Of a stretch of 64,000 nt of DNA, positions 23,997 through 33,941 are shown in pieces. A model generated the notes under the pieces. It was not told the DNA's origin and did no database searches. It saw nothing but the letters and a program-made list of their open reading frames with translations. The stretch is from JBBDNV01 sp040877415 (GTDB taxonomy: Bacteria > Planctomycetota > Planctomycetia > Pirellulales > PALSA-1355): contig JBBDNV010000088.1 in the NCBI GenBank assembly GCA_040877415.1, positions 1-64,000 on the forward strand. The letters run 5' to 3'. The position numbers and the translations under genes were made by a program. Numbering within the stretch: position 1 is the first letter of the stretch; each line of letters opens with the position of its first letter.

Positions 23997-26528
23997 TCAC
24001 TCGCTCGCCCGGTTGTTGCGGCGGCCCTGTTCCTTAAGCAGCTTCTCATCCTGGGGGCTCAGCTTGGGCGGCTCCAGTTTGACCGTCAGCTTGGCGAGCT
24101 TGCCGCTGAATTTGAACGGCACGTGGTAGTCGTTATCGTCAACCGGCGTGCCGGTATCGGCGCCCACGTCAAAGGTTTCGTCCCACTGCAGGATGAGCGG
24201 GATGGTGCGTGCCATCTTCTTCCTGGCGACTTCCTTGCCGTCCACCTTCAGCACGCCGGTTCCGCCTTTGCCGATGCCGAGCGGTCCCGCGGCCAGGCCT
24301 TGGCCCTCGTATTTGAAGTCAAACGCCAGTTCGTGCTTTCCCGGCGAGAGTGACTGGGACCCCTGCCAGCGAATTCGTTCCAGGTCGAGCAGGTTCCACA
24401 GGAAGACGGGCTTTCCTTTCAGGACGTAGAAGCCGAAGCCGCCAAAACGTCCGCCTTCGGTGAGCAGGACTCCCTCAGCGCCGCCGGGCGGTATCTCGAC
24501 CTGGGCCGTGATCGTGTAGGACGTGTCCAGGAGGCTCGGCGCATCGCCGTGTGGGATGCCCGTCAGCCCGCCAGAGAAGGTGAACATTGTCCTCCCCGCC
24601 GTGAGATTGGGACGCGGCGCCAGGAGGCGCGCCGCCACCGAGGCATCGAGCGGCAGGACTTGAAATTTGGCCGCCTCGACCCACAGCAGCTCCTGCAACT
24701 CTTTCAGTTTCGCGGGATTGGACGACGCAAGATCGTTGTTCTGCGTCCAGTCCTTGGCGAGGTCGTAGAGTTCCCACTTGAAGCCGTTGGCGGGGTCGTT
24801 GGTGACGGCGCCGGTGAGGTCCCAAGGCGCCCTCAAGGGCGTGGTGCTGGCGATCCAACCGTCGTGATAGATGGCCCGCACGCCCATCATCTCGAAGTAT
24901 TGGGTGCGGTGGCGCGAAGCCGCGTTGGCGTTTGCCTTGTCAAAGGTGTAGGCCATGCTCACGCCCTGGATGGGCTTTTGAGCGATACCGTTGATCATTT
25001 CGGGAGCCTGAATCCCGGTCAGTTCCAGGATCGTGGGCACGATGTCAATCATGTGATGGAACTGCGGGCGAATGCCGCCCGCGTCCTTAATCGCCTTCGG
25101 CCAGGCGACGGCCATGCCCTGCCGCGTGCCGCCGAAATGGGACGCGATCTGCTTGGTCCACTTGAACGGCGTGTCGAAGGCCCAGGACCAGGCGACCGCC
25201 ATGTGGTTGTAGGTCTGGTCCGAACCCCAAAGGTCGTAGAAATCCTTGAGCTGCACCGCGACCGGGACGTTGACGCCGTTGAAGGAGGCAACCTCGTTCG
25301 GCGTTCCGATGAGCGTTCCCTCGGCGCTCGACCCGTTGTCTCCGCTGATGTAGATAATGAGCGTGTTGTCGAGCTTGCCCAGGTCCTCGACCGCCTGGAT
25401 CACGCGACCGATCTCGTGATCCGTGTAGGCCAGGTAAGCAGCATAGACCTCGACCTGCCGGGCATACATCTTCTTCTCGTCGGCGGAGAGTTTCTCCCAC
25501 CGCGGCAGCAGGTCGTCGGGCCAGGGAGTGAGCTGCGCGCTGTTCGGGATCACTCCGAGCTTTTTCTGATTGGCGAAAATCTGCTCTCGCAGGGCATTCC
25601 AGCCCGTGTCGAACTTGCCCTTGAACTTCGCGATCCACTCGGGCGTAGCGTGATGGGGCGCGTGGGTTCCGCCGGGCACGTAATAGCAGAGAAACGGCTT
25701 GTCCGGCGCGATGTCGTTAAGCTGGTGCAACCAATGGATGGCATCGTCCGCCATTGCCGTGGTCAGGTTCCAGCCCGGTTGGCCGACGTACGGATAAATG
25801 GCCGTGGTGTTGCGGAACAGGTTGGGCTGCCACTGACTGGTGTCGCCGCCGACGAAGCCGTAGAAATACTCGAAGCCCATGCCGATCGGCCACTGATCGA
25901 ACGGCCCAACCTGGCTGGCTTGGAACTCGGGCGTGTTGTGGTTCTTGCCGAACCAGCTCGTGGCGTAGCCGTTCTGCCTGAGGATTTCGCCGATCGTCCC
26001 CGAGTCGCCGCCAAGGATGCTGTTGTAGCCCGGGAACCCCGTCGACTGCTCGGCGACGACGCCAAAGCCCACCGAATGGTGATTGCGCCCGGTGATCAGG
26101 GCCGCGCGGGTCGGCGAGCAAAGGGCCGTGGAATGGAATTGCGTGTAGCGCAGCCCCATTTTCGCGACGCGGTCGAGAGCGGGCGTGGGGATGACGCCGC
26201 CAAACGTGCCCGGCGCGCCGAAGCCCACGTCGTCGGTCATGATCAAAAGCACGTTCGGCGCGCCCTTGGGCGGCACGACCCGCGGCGGCCACCACGGCCT
26301 GGATTGGTCGGCGTTCAGATTGATCACGCCGCCGAACTTCGGCGGCGGCGGCGGAAGATAGCGCGTGTCGAGCGATTCGGTGGCAGCCGGAGAGCCGTCG
26401 CCCGACGTGATCTGTTGGGCCAATACCGCGGCGCTTGCCAGATACGCCAGTGCCCCCAGTCCGCAGCAAGCGGCTGTGGAAAACGCGCGAAGCGCTGCGA
26501 ATCGAGTTGCTGTGGCGGTGGTTCTCAT
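23997..26528 (-). CDS. exported sulfatase (arylsulfatase family)
   Basis: The product has 843 residues. A long N-terminal signal segment ends near residue 39. NVLLIMTDDVG supplies the metal-binding Asp pair (99-100). The formylglycine signature CSPTR has its modifiable cysteine at 137, followed by TGRNHH. ISGDNGSSAEG and a HHMIDIVPT segment complete the active-site set. A ~200-residue beta-rich C-terminal region (from ~640) looks like a carbohydrate-binding-type fold. It should hydrolyse sulfate esters, likely of polysaccharides, after activation by a formylglycine-generating enzyme not in this window. Planctomycetes carry many such sulfatases. Confidence 0.93.
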   Translation of the reverse strand: MRTTATATRFAALRAFSTAACCGLGALAYLASAAVLAQQITSGDGSPAATESLDTRYLPPPPPKFGGVINLNADQSRPWWPPRVVPPKGAPNVLLIMTDDVGFGAPGTFGGVIPTPALDRVAKMGLRYTQFHSTALCSPTRAALITGRNHHSVGFGVVAEQSTGFPGYNSILGGDSGTIGEILRQNGYATSWFGKNHNTPEFQASQVGPFDQWPIGMGFEYFYGFVGGDTSQWQPNLFRNTTAIYPYVGQPGWNLTTAMADDAIHWLHQLNDIAPDKPFLCYYVPGGTHAPHHATPEWIAKFKGKFDTGWNALREQIFANQKKLGVIPNSAQLTPWPDDLLPRWEKLSADEKKMYARQVEVYAAYLAYTDHEIGRVIQAVEDLGKLDNTLIIYISGDNGSSAEGTLIGTPNEVASFNGVNVPVAVQLKDFYDLWGSDQTYNHMAVAWSWAFDTPFKWTKQIASHFGGTRQGMAVAWPKAIKDAGGIRPQFHHMIDIVPTILELTGIQAPEMINGIAQKPIQGVSMAYTFDKANANAASRHRTQYFEMMGVRAIYHDGWIASTTPLRAPWDLTGAVTNDPANGFKWELYDLAKDWTQNNDLASSNPAKLKELQELLWVEAAKFQVLPLDASVAARLLAPRPNLTAGRTMFTFSGGLTGIPHGDAPSLLDTSYTITAQVEIPPGGAEGVLLTEGGRFGGFGFYVLKGKPVFLWNLLDLERIRWQGSQSLSPGKHELAFDFKYEGQGLAAGPLGIGKGGTGVLKVDGKEVARKKMARTIPLILQWDETFDVGADTGTPVDDNDYHVPFKFSGKLAKLTVKLEPPKLSPQDEKLLKEQGRRNNRASE

Positions 26529-26922
26529 GGTTTTTTCCGCAGCATTTCAACGGGCTCCCGTTTGGATTGGGATGTGACCCGTTGATCATAGCGAGCTAGC
26601 AATCCCCGCACAAATGGTGGCGGATCGATGCTTGAGCCGCACTCGGGACAACCCTAGTCGGCCGCAGGCGAAGAGATCCATGCGGGCAGACTTTGACGGC
26701 CGCGGCGGACAGCGGCTACCGGGGCCGAAATGTGTGACGGTTGTAGTGAATGTTTCGAATGCAAGAGGTCGTCGGCGACTGCACCTGCCGATCATGCCTT
26801 GTTTAGCGGTTTTTCCAAGAGGTGCAAAGATTCCGCTGCCGATGGTCACGACAAGTTGGCGGCTTCGGTTGCAAAACGCCGGCGGCCGCCGGGACATTCT
26901 GGCATGCACGGAAGGGAATCCG

Positions 26923-28188
26923 ATGCGTCTGGCGTCGAAAGTGGCGGTCTCTGGAATCGTGGTGATCTTGGCCTGTCGATTGGCGGACCGTTCGGCGCAG
27001 GCTCAGTCCTTTGGCGTTGACTTGCGCAACACGCTCATGCCGGCTTCCGGCGGAATGGCGGGAACAAGCATCGCCGCGCCGCAGGACTTGATCTCCGGCA
27101 TCAACGCGAATCCCGCCACGCTGACGCAGTTTCACGGCACGCAATTCATCGTGGGCGGCGCCTGGGCGGAGCCGACGTTCAATCTCGCGCAAACCGGCGA
27201 TATCGGCCTGCCCGCCGATCCCTTGATCACGCCGTTTGCGGCCAAATCGCAAACGCCCGGCTCAGCCGTGCCCAATATCGGCGTCACCCAGGAAATGGAA
27301 GCCTACGGACTTCCCGTCACGCTCGGCCTGGGTCTCGTTGGAGCGGCCGGCGGGGGGACGGACTTTCGCGACGAGCCCGAGAGCAACGGCACTTCCACCT
27401 ACTTGAGTATTCTGGAATTCGCGGGAGCGGCGGGCGCCCGGCTGACCGATCGCCTTTCAGCCGGGGCCGCGTTGTTCGTCGGCACCGGTTACCTCGACGG
27501 GCCGTTCGTCGGCGACGGCGCCATGACCAGCGCTTATGCACTACGCGGAAGCGTGGGTCTCAGTTACGCGTTGACCGACACAACGTCGCTGGGAGTTTAC
27601 TACCAGAGCGTCGAGCGGTTCCGGTTTAAGGATGAAGTGCGGCTCGAGTTGCTCGACGGCGCTTTCGATATCGTGCGCGACGTACACCTTTCGCTCCCGC
27701 AAAACGTCGGCCTGGGAATTGCAAATTCCAGCGCCATGGACGGACGACTGCTGCTGGCAGCCGACGTGGTGTTTTTGGATTGGTGTTCGGCCGCCTTGTT
27801 TCGCCAGATCTACCTTCCGCAATGGGTCGTCCAGGTCGGCGCTCAATACAGCCTCAATAGCCGCTGCCGGTTTCGCTTGGGTTATGCGTGGGCGGAAAAC
27901 CCGATCGACCCGAACACGGGGACTTCGGTTGCCGGAATTCCCGTGCCCGGCGGGGTTGGGGCGGTCAAGTATCTGCAGGCCCAGTTTGCCGTCGTCAGCC
28001 AGCACCGTTTCGCTGCCGGCGTGGGGCTGAGTGACGTGCTGCCGGGACTCGATTTCGACGCCTTCGCCGGCGGCATGTTCCGCGCCTCCGACCAGCTTGG
28101 CGACTTAACCAGCGTCAATATCGAGAGCTATTGGATCGGCCTCGGCTTCACGTGGCGATTCGACCGCGGCTGCTGCTCTGCGAACTAA
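26923..28188 (+). CDS. FadL/OmpP1-like outer-membrane transport protein
   Basis: The product has 421 residues. A signal peptide ends about at AQAQS. The mature N-terminus contains the FadL-type SGGMAGTSIA and an INANPATLTQ segment (NPA motif). The rest alternates hydrophobic beta strands and ends in an aromatic strand (WIGLGFTWRF). ATG 26923 follows GGAAGGGAAT. It probably lets fatty acids or other hydrophobic compounds cross the outer membrane. It is convergent, 8 nt apart, with the acyl-CoA dehydrogenase cluster, which suits a lipid uptake and oxidation module. The 394-bp divergent gap to the sulfatase shows nothing recognisable. Confidence 0.82.
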   Translation: MRLASKVAVSGIVVILACRLADRSAQAQSFGVDLRNTLMPASGGMAGTSIAAPQDLISGINANPATLTQFHGTQFIVGGAWAEPTFNLAQTGDIGLPADPLITPFAAKSQTPGSAVPNIGVTQEMEAYGLPVTLGLGLVGAAGGGTDFRDEPESNGTSTYLSILEFAGAAGARLTDRLSAGAALFVGTGYLDGPFVGDGAMTSAYALRGSVGLSYALTDTTSLGVYYQSVERFRFKDEVRLELLDGAFDIVRDVHLSLPQNVGLGIANSSAMDGRLLLAADVVFLDWCSAALFRQIYLPQWVVQVGAQYSLNSRCRFRLGYAWAENPIDPNTGTSVAGIPVPGGVGAVKYLQAQFAVVSQHRFAAGVGLSDVLPGLDFDAFAGGMFRASDQLGDLTSVNIESYWIGLGFTWRFDRGCCSAN

Positions 28189-28196
28189 CGCACTCG

Positions 28197-29288
28197 TCAA
28201 CAAAGATTGACCAACCGCTGCAGCCGGGCGGCTTCCTCGCGAACGCGCTGGGGTCCGCCGAGCAACTGGCGATTGGCGCCGATCCGCTTGAACCAGAGGT
28301 GCAGGCCCAGCTCGTCGGTGAATCCGATGCCGCCGTGCACCTCGGTGGACGTGCGAGCCACGAAAGTGCCCACTTCCGAGACATGGGCCTTCGTGTGGCA
28401 GGCGGTCAACCGCGCTTCGTCAGGGATCGCGTCGAAGGCGTGAGCCGCATACCACATCATGGCACGGCAAGGCTCCAGCTCGGCCGCCATTTCCGCGCAC
28501 ATGTGTTTCACGGCCTGGAACGACCCGATCACGCGGCCGAACTGCACGCGCTCCTTGGAGTAAGCCACGGCCCGGGTGAGCATGTGCTGCGCCGCGCCCA
28601 GCGTATCCGCCGCGAGCATGATTCGTCCGGCGTCGATGACGCGCGCGCACACTTCGGGATCGCCGCTGCCCGGGAGAACGTCCGCGGCCACGTTGTCGAA
28701 GACCAATTCGCCGACGCACCGGGTCTTGTCGATCGTGGTGAGCGACTGGCGCGTAAGCCCCGGCGCGGCGGCCTCGACCAGATACAACGCGCGGTTTTCG
28801 TCCGCGACAAGATACACGTCGGCTTCGAAGTCCAGGACGAACAACGCCCGTCCGTTGAGCGTCGAGCCGTCGCGTCGAACCGCGGCGCCCTGGCGCGAGC
28901 TGGCCGCCTCGGCGACCGCCGCGCCGGCGATCACGCTGCCGGTGGCAAGGGCCGGCAGCCAACGAGACTGCTGGCTGTCGGAGCCCGCTTGGGCAATCGC
29001 GATGGGCGCCATGACGACGGTGGCCACGAACGGCGCCGGAGCCACGCGCGAACCGAGGGTCTCGGCCACCAGGGCCGCGTCGAGCAGACTGCAGCCGATG
29101 CCGCCGTGTTTTTCCGCAATAAGCATGCCGGGGACGCCCAAGTCACACAAACCGGCCCAAACGTCGTGGGCGCGCTTTTCATTTTCATTCACGAAGCGCT
29201 TCACGCGCTCCAACGAAGCGTTGCGCGCCAGATAACGGCCGATGCTGTCCACGAGCAGCGTCTGTTGGGTGGAGAGTCCAAATTCCAT
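28197..29288 (-). CDS. acyl-CoA dehydrogenase family protein (shorter partner)
   Basis: The product has 363 residues. The three-domain acyl-CoA dehydrogenase layout is visible: an N-terminal helical domain with GVPGMLIAEKHGGIG, a beta domain, and a C-terminal domain with ERVQFGRVIGSFQAVKH and the terminal EVHGGIGFTDE. ATG 29288 has GGGAGAC upstream and lies 13 bp after the stop of the other dehydrogenase, so the two are cotranscribed. Pairs like this often act together as heteromeric dehydrogenases on branched or sterol-side-chain CoA esters; that specificity is inference. Confidence 0.92.
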   Translation of the reverse strand: MEFGLSTQQTLLVDSIGRYLARNASLERVKRFVNENEKRAHDVWAGLCDLGVPGMLIAEKHGGIGCSLLDAALVAETLGSRVAPAPFVATVVMAPIAIAQAGSDSQQSRWLPALATGSVIAGAAVAEAASSRQGAAVRRDGSTLNGRALFVLDFEADVYLVADENRALYLVEAAAPGLTRQSLTTIDKTRCVGELVFDNVAADVLPGSGDPEVCARVIDAGRIMLAADTLGAAQHMLTRAVAYSKERVQFGRVIGSFQAVKHMCAEMAAELEPCRAMMWYAAHAFDAIPDEARLTACHTKAHVSEVGTFVARTSTEVHGGIGFTDELGLHLWFKRIGANRQLLGGPQRVREEAARLQRLVNLC

Positions 29289-29301
29289 GCTGCGTCTCCC
29301 G

Positions 29302-30486
29302 TTACGCCGTGACTTTGGGCTCGCGGGGCAGGCCCAAGCCGCGCTCGCTGATGATGTTCTTTTGAATCTGCGCCGTGCCGCCCCCGATGATGAGGCCCAA
29401 GTAGAGCATGTACATCGACTGCCAGGAGCCGCCGTCGCGGAGATGGGGACTATCGCCATACAGGATCCCGATCTCCCCCAAAGCGTCGATCGCCAGGCCC
29501 TCGAGTTCGTGGCGGAGCTCGGTTCCCTGGAGTTTCACGATGAGCGCGGCCAATGACGCGTCCTTGTGGTTGAGCTTGGCGCTTAGCAGGCGCAGATCGT
29601 TGGCGCGCATGGCCATGACTCGGCCCTGAATTCTCATCAACCGGTCGCGGTACACCGGGTTGTCGATGGCCCGCCGCCCGTCGGCAGCCTCGTTCTTCAT
29701 CAGGTCCACAAGCGCGTGGAGCCGGGTCAGCGTGGCGTTGGGATCGCCCAGGTCGTCCCGCTCGTGCAGCAACAGGGCGTTGGCCACTTTCCAGCCTTCG
29801 CCCCGCCGGCCCACGATCTGATCCTTCGGCACGCGCACGTCGGTGAAAAAGACTTCGTTAAAATGAGAGTCGCCGGTCATCGTCTTGAGCGGCCGGACGC
29901 GGATGCCCGGCGTGTCCATGGAAAACAGCAGGAAGCTGATGCCCTGGTGTTTGGGCGCGTCCGGCTCGCTGCGCACCAGGCAGAACATCCAGTCGGCGAT
30001 TTGAGCCGTGCTGGTCCAGATCTTCTGGCCGTTGACGACCCATTCGTCGCCCTCCAAGACGGCGCTCGTCGCGAGACTCGCCAGGTCGCTGCCCGCGTTG
30101 GGCTCGGAGTAGCCTTCGCACCAGATGATCAGGGCGCGCAGCGTGGGCGGAACGAAGCGGAGCTTCTGCTCTTCGGTGCCCAGCTCCAGGAGCGTGGGAA
30201 CCAGATAGGCGATCCCCTGTCCGCCCAGGCCCGGCGCAACCTGGGCCCGGGCGAATTCTTCGGCAATGATGCGCGACTTGAGAAGGTCGACTTCCGCGCC
30301 GTAACCGCCGTATTTCTTGGGGATGGAGCGCGCCAGGTAGCCGTTTTCGATGAGCAGTTTCTGCCACGCGCGCGTCTTTTCCCGGTCGAGCGCCGGTCCT
30401 TCCGGTGCCAGGTGCGAGTTGGCTTCGATGAACCGCCTGGTGTCTTGACGAAAGGCCTCGTAGTGGCTGCCGTAGGATAGGTCCAT
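29302..30486 (-). CDS. acyl-CoA dehydrogenase (longer partner)
   Basis: The product has 394 residues. FAD and substrate motifs include CEGYSEPNAGSDLASLAT, GQKIWTSTAQ and DVRVPKDQIVG; the C-terminal GGGTAQIQKNIISERGLGLP is typical of the FadE-like branch. It is complete in length. It would introduce a trans double bond into an acyl-CoA and pass electrons to electron-transfer flavoprotein. It sits between the crotonase gene upstream (78 bp) and the shorter paralogue downstream. Confidence 0.95.
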   Translation of the reverse strand: MDLSYGSHYEAFRQDTRRFIEANSHLAPEGPALDREKTRAWQKLLIENGYLARSIPKKYGGYGAEVDLLKSRIIAEEFARAQVAPGLGGQGIAYLVPTLLELGTEEQKLRFVPPTLRALIIWCEGYSEPNAGSDLASLATSAVLEGDEWVVNGQKIWTSTAQIADWMFCLVRSEPDAPKHQGISFLLFSMDTPGIRVRPLKTMTGDSHFNEVFFTDVRVPKDQIVGRRGEGWKVANALLLHERDDLGDPNATLTRLHALVDLMKNEAADGRRAIDNPVYRDRLMRIQGRVMAMRANDLRLLSAKLNHKDASLAALIVKLQGTELRHELEGLAIDALGEIGILYGDSPHLRDGGSWQSMYMLYLGLIIGGGTAQIQKNIISERGLGLPREPKVTA

Positions 30487-30564
30487 GGTGATTTCCCCGA
30501 GCCAACGAAAGCAAACCGGCCGATCTCAATGCCGATTCGCTCGAAGCCGCCGACCTGATTCACC

Positions 30565-31476
30565 TCAGCCCTTGAATGTCGAGGGACCGAAGTCGCCAAA
30601 GGGTTCGTCCCGTTCGCGCACGGCCTGTTTGAAGCCGGCTTCGGCGGCGCGCCGTTGAAATGCGTACCCTTGGGGCGTGTGCCGCGAAATGCCGTCAAAG
30701 ACCGTGCCCAGAATCTGCGTTGGAAGCAGCCCCGGCGTCGACTGATTGACAAGCAGTTTCATCATCACCAGTTGATTGACCGGCATTCTTGCGATGCGAT
30801 TCAACAGGATTTCAAAACGTTCGTCGAGTTGCGAAATCGGCGCCGCCTCGACGGCGAGCCCCCACTCTACCGCTTCCGTGCCCGAGAGACAATCGCCGGT
30901 GAACAGCAGCCTCTTGGCGCGCCCGGCTCCGATCCGATACGCCCACAACGCGGTTGTCGGCGTTCCCCAGACTCGGGCGGGCGGATAGCCGATCTTGGCC
31001 TTATCCTCGATCACCAGCAGATCGGAACAAAGCGCCATGTCCGTCCCGCCGGCCACGCAGAAGCCGTGAACCTTGCAGACGACCGGCTTATCGCTGTAAA
31101 AAAGGCTCATGAAGCCGCGGACGTTGCGGCTCATCATGGCGTAGTCGAGCATCGGGTCCCAGGTGCCTTCGGGGTCGTGATTGGCGGCCTGGACTTGCGG
31201 GTCCATCGGCGAGCCGGCGGGCCAATCGCCCGCGAGCGACACTTCCTGCATCCTCCGCTGGGCCGAGACGACCAGATCATAACCGCCGCAGAAGCCTTTC
31301 CCCTTGCCGGACAAGGCGATGACGTGCACCTGGGGGTCAAGATTGGCCTGCTCGACGGCCTGCGCCAGTTCGCGCGGCATGGCCAACGTGATTCCGTTGC
31401 CGCGCTGGGGCCGGTTGAGCGTGATGCGGGCAATTCGACCCGACGTCTCATAGGTCATGGTGGTGAGGGTTTCCAT
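30565..31476 (-). CDS. enoyl-CoA hydratase/isomerase (crotonase family)
   Basis: The product has 303 residues. The crotonase fold is shown by ITLNRPQRGNGIT, the oxyanion-hole segments GKGKGFCGGYDL and KVHGFCVAGGTDMAL, and YPPARVWG. It is first in a three-gene minus-strand operon with two acyl-CoA dehydrogenases, consistent with consecutive dehydrogenation and hydration of an acyl-CoA. Catalytic Glu positions are not clearly conserved, so isomerase or lyase activity is also possible. Confidence 0.9.
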   Translation of the reverse strand: METLTTMTYETSGRIARITLNRPQRGNGITLAMPRELAQAVEQANLDPQVHVIALSGKGKGFCGGYDLVVSAQRRMQEVSLAGDWPAGSPMDPQVQAANHDPEGTWDPMLDYAMMSRNVRGFMSLFYSDKPVVCKVHGFCVAGGTDMALCSDLLVIEDKAKIGYPPARVWGTPTTALWAYRIGAGRAKRLLFTGDCLSGTEAVEWGLAVEAAPISQLDERFEILLNRIARMPVNQLVMMKLLVNQSTPGLLPTQILGTVFDGISRHTPQGYAFQRRAAEAGFKQAVRERDEPFGDFGPSTFKG

Positions 31477-31613
31477 GGTCCGGTCCTCGTGTCACGGTTC
31501 GTGCCCCCGGCGACAGCATTAAAATCAATTGTTGTGACCGCAACAATGGGCTGGTACGATCGGGTCGTGCCGGTGAGTAGGCGCCGGCGGGCCCACGGGC
31601 AAATGAGATTGCG

Positions 31614-32861
31614 ATGATCGATTCTGCCGACGACGCCGCGAACTTCTTCCGCGAGGCGCGGAGCGACCTGGCGGGGCCGCTCGACGGCGTTCGCGTCCTG
31701 GAGGTCACGACGACCTGGGCCGGTCCGCGCTGCGCCTGCCTGTTGGCCGACTACGGCGCCGACGTGGTGAAGATCGAGCAGCGCGGCTCGCCCGACGTGG
31801 CTCACCGGCTGCCGCCGTTTCTGGAACGCGCCGATCCACCGGTTTCGTTCGTCGACGCCGCGGTGAATCGCAACAAGCGCAACGTGGCGCTGGATCTGAA
31901 ACGCCCCGCCGGCCGCGACGTGTTCCTGGAGCTGGCGCGGGACGCCGATATCGTCGTGCAGAGTTTTCGGCCCGGCCGAATGGCCAGCCTGGGATGCGGA
32001 TATGAGCACGTGCGGGCCGTCAATCCCGACATTGTTTACGTCTCGATCAGCGGGTACGGGCAATACGGACCGTACGCGGCGCGAGCCGGTTATGATCCGA
32101 CGGCTCAGGCCATGTCGGGCCTGATGTGGCTCAACGCAATCGGCGACAATCCGCCGATGAAGACCCCGATTTACATCTCCGACGAGCTGGCCGGCCTGCA
32201 CGCCGCTTTTGCGGCGCTGGCGGCCTTGAAACATCGCGACACGCACGGCGAGGGCCAGCACATCGACGTTTCGCTTCTCGACGCGACGGTGGCGTCCTGC
32301 ACCGGACAGCCGACGCTGGCCGCCCAGGGTCTGCCGACGCCCCGGTTGGGGAACATTTATCCGTTCGGCTCGCCGTCCAATGTGTATCCCTGTCGGGACG
32401 GATGGTTGTACGCCGGCGTGTTGCTCGACACGCACTGGGTGAAGCTCAGCGCGCTATTGGGTCGAGGGGAGCTGGGACAACATCCCGATTACGCCACGAT
32501 TCCCGCGCGCGTGGCACGTCGCGAAGAGCTGGACAAAATCGTGGCCGACTACTGCGCCAAACGCACGCGCGACGAAGTGATCGCCGCCATGTCCGGCATC
32601 GGCTTGTCGGTTGAAAAAGTGCTCACCCCGGCCGAGATGATCGAGGACCCCCATATCCGGGCGCGCGAAACGATTCAATCCGTCAAGCAGCCGTCCGGCC
32701 GCGAGATCAGGATGGAGGGTCCGCCGGCAAAGATGTCGCGCACTCCCGTGCGCATCCGACGCGCGGCTCCCGGGCACGGCATGGACACCGACGACGTGCT
32801 CGAGGCAGCCGGCTTCGATGAGACTCGCCGGCGCAAGCTCAGAGACGAGGGCATCATCTAG
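31614..32861 (+). CDS. class III CoA-transferase (CaiB/BaiF family)
   Basis: The product has 415 residues. The N-terminal VLEVTTTWAGPRCACLLADYGADVVKIE and a GYGQYGPYAARAGYDP segment are family-typical. Asp190 in ISDELAGLHAA fits the catalytic aspartate that forms an aspartyl-CoA anhydride. It is divergent (137 bp) from the crotonase/dehydrogenase operon, so it probably loads CoA onto, or exchanges CoA between, the acids handled by that operon. Confidence 0.93.
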   Translation: MIDSADDAANFFREARSDLAGPLDGVRVLEVTTTWAGPRCACLLADYGADVVKIEQRGSPDVAHRLPPFLERADPPVSFVDAAVNRNKRNVALDLKRPAGRDVFLELARDADIVVQSFRPGRMASLGCGYEHVRAVNPDIVYVSISGYGQYGPYAARAGYDPTAQAMSGLMWLNAIGDNPPMKTPIYISDELAGLHAAFAALAALKHRDTHGEGQHIDVSLLDATVASCTGQPTLAAQGLPTPRLGNIYPFGSPSNVYPCRDGWLYAGVLLDTHWVKLSALLGRGELGQHPDYATIPARVARREELDKIVADYCAKRTRDEVIAAMSGIGLSVEKVLTPAEMIEDPHIRARETIQSVKQPSGREIRMEGPPAKMSRTPVRIRRAAPGHGMDTDDVLEAAGFDETRRRKLRDEGII

Positions 32862-32980
32862 CCGCGAAAACCGATCGGCGGATTGAGTTGAAACGAGGAG
32901 CGCGCCGAGCCCAAGGCGACGGAACAGCAACCTCACAAGCACGGACGAACTAAAGATCAAAAGGGTCAAGGGGAGCAACC

Positions 32981-33082
32981 ATGCTAACAAGCACTGCAGA
33001 ACAGGCGATTCAAACATCGCGACGGTATGCCTGGGGGATGGGCGCACGAGCATTCCAGGATTCGCAAAGCCGCCGAGCGTAG
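32981..33082 (+). CDS. possible 33-residue small ORF
   Basis: An ATG at 32981 preceded by AAGGGGAG opens a 33-codon frame (MLTSTAEQAIQTSRRYAW at its start) closed by TAG at 33082. It lies in the 302-bp gap between the CoA-transferase and the DUF1428 gene. The good ribosome-binding site is the only support; composition and length do not discriminate. Nothing else was seen in the gap. Confidence 0.2.
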   Translation: MLTSTAEQAIQTSRRYAWGMGARAFQDSQSRRA

Positions 33083-33163
33083 AGCCGCCGCTGATAACTA
33101 GGCCAGAAACATCGCGCGCACTGACAATCAAGAGTGTTTCCAACCACAGGAGCGAGACTTCAC

Positions 33164-33520
33164 ATGCGATACGTCGATGGCTTTGTCTTGCCCGTCCCGA
33201 AGAAAAACCTGGCGGCTTACCGCCGAATGTCGCAGAAGGCGGGTAAGATTTGGCGGGAGCACGGCGCCCTCGAATACCGGGAATGCGCCGGCGACGACCT
33301 CAAGGTGAAAGGCCTGGTGCCTTTTCCCCGCATGGTCAAGTTGAAACGCGGCGAAACGGTGGTGTTCGCGTGGATCGTGTACAAGTCGCGCGCCGATCGC
33401 GACCGCGTCAACGCCAAGGTGATGAAGGACCCGCGGCTGGCCAACATGGCTCCGAAATCGATGCCCTTCGACGTCAAGCGCATGGCGTATGGCGGATTCA
33501 AGGTTCTGGTCGACTTCTAG
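33164..33520 (+). CDS. DUF1428 family protein (YbaA-like)
   Basis: The product has 118 residues and is soluble. It begins MRYVDGFVLPVPKKNLAAYR and contains the family's KIWREHGALEYRECAGDD and PFDVKRMAYGGFK segments. ATG 33164 follows AGGAG 11 nt upstream; an earlier ATG at 33134 is not needed. DUF1428 proteins have a dimeric alpha/beta-barrel fold, and their biochemical role is not established. It is followed 25 bp later by the DoxX-like gene. Confidence 0.9.
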   Translation: MRYVDGFVLPVPKKNLAAYRRMSQKAGKIWREHGALEYRECAGDDLKVKGLVPFPRMVKLKRGETVVFAWIVYKSRADRDRVNAKVMKDPRLANMAPKSMPFDVKRMAYGGFKVLVDF

Positions 33521-33545
33521 CGCCGCAGGACGGCGGGGGGACTTC

Positions 33546-33941
33546 ATGCAATCGGACATTCCAGCGGCTCCCGTCGCGAGGAAGATGCTGTGGGCCGGAC
33601 GTATCACCAGCGCGCTGCCGGTCCTGATGCTGCTCGTGAGCGGCGCCATCAAATTGGCGAAGCCGGCTGTCGTCCTGGAGGAATTCGGGCGGCTCGGATA
33701 TGACGGGAGCCTTGCAATCGGTATCGGGATCCTGGAGATCGCATGTGCTGCTGTCTATGCGATTCCACGGACCTCTGTCCTGGGTGCGATCCTGCTGACA
33801 GGCTATCTTGGCGGCGCAACCGCTACCCATGTGCGGATCGGCGATCCGTTCTTCGGCCCGATCGTTCTCGGCGTGCTGGTCTGGGTAGGGCTTTTCCTCC
33901 GCGATAACCGGCTGCGCGCCCTCCTGCCTCTGCGAAGTTAA
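33546..33941 (+). CDS. DoxX-like four-helix membrane protein
   Basis: The product has 131 residues and four hydrophobic helices. It carries the DoxX-family features LLVSGAIKLAKP in helix 1, GILEIACAAVYAIP, and GATATHVRIGDP before the last helix. ATG 33546 follows a GGGGGGA ribosome-binding site. It is probably coexpressed with the DUF1428 gene. The molecular function of this subgroup is unknown. Confidence 0.85.
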   Translation: MQSDIPAAPVARKMLWAGRITSALPVLMLLVSGAIKLAKPAVVLEEFGRLGYDGSLAIGIGILEIACAAVYAIPRTSVLGAILLTGYLGGATATHVRIGDPFFGPIVLGVLVWVGLFLRDNRLRALLPLRS

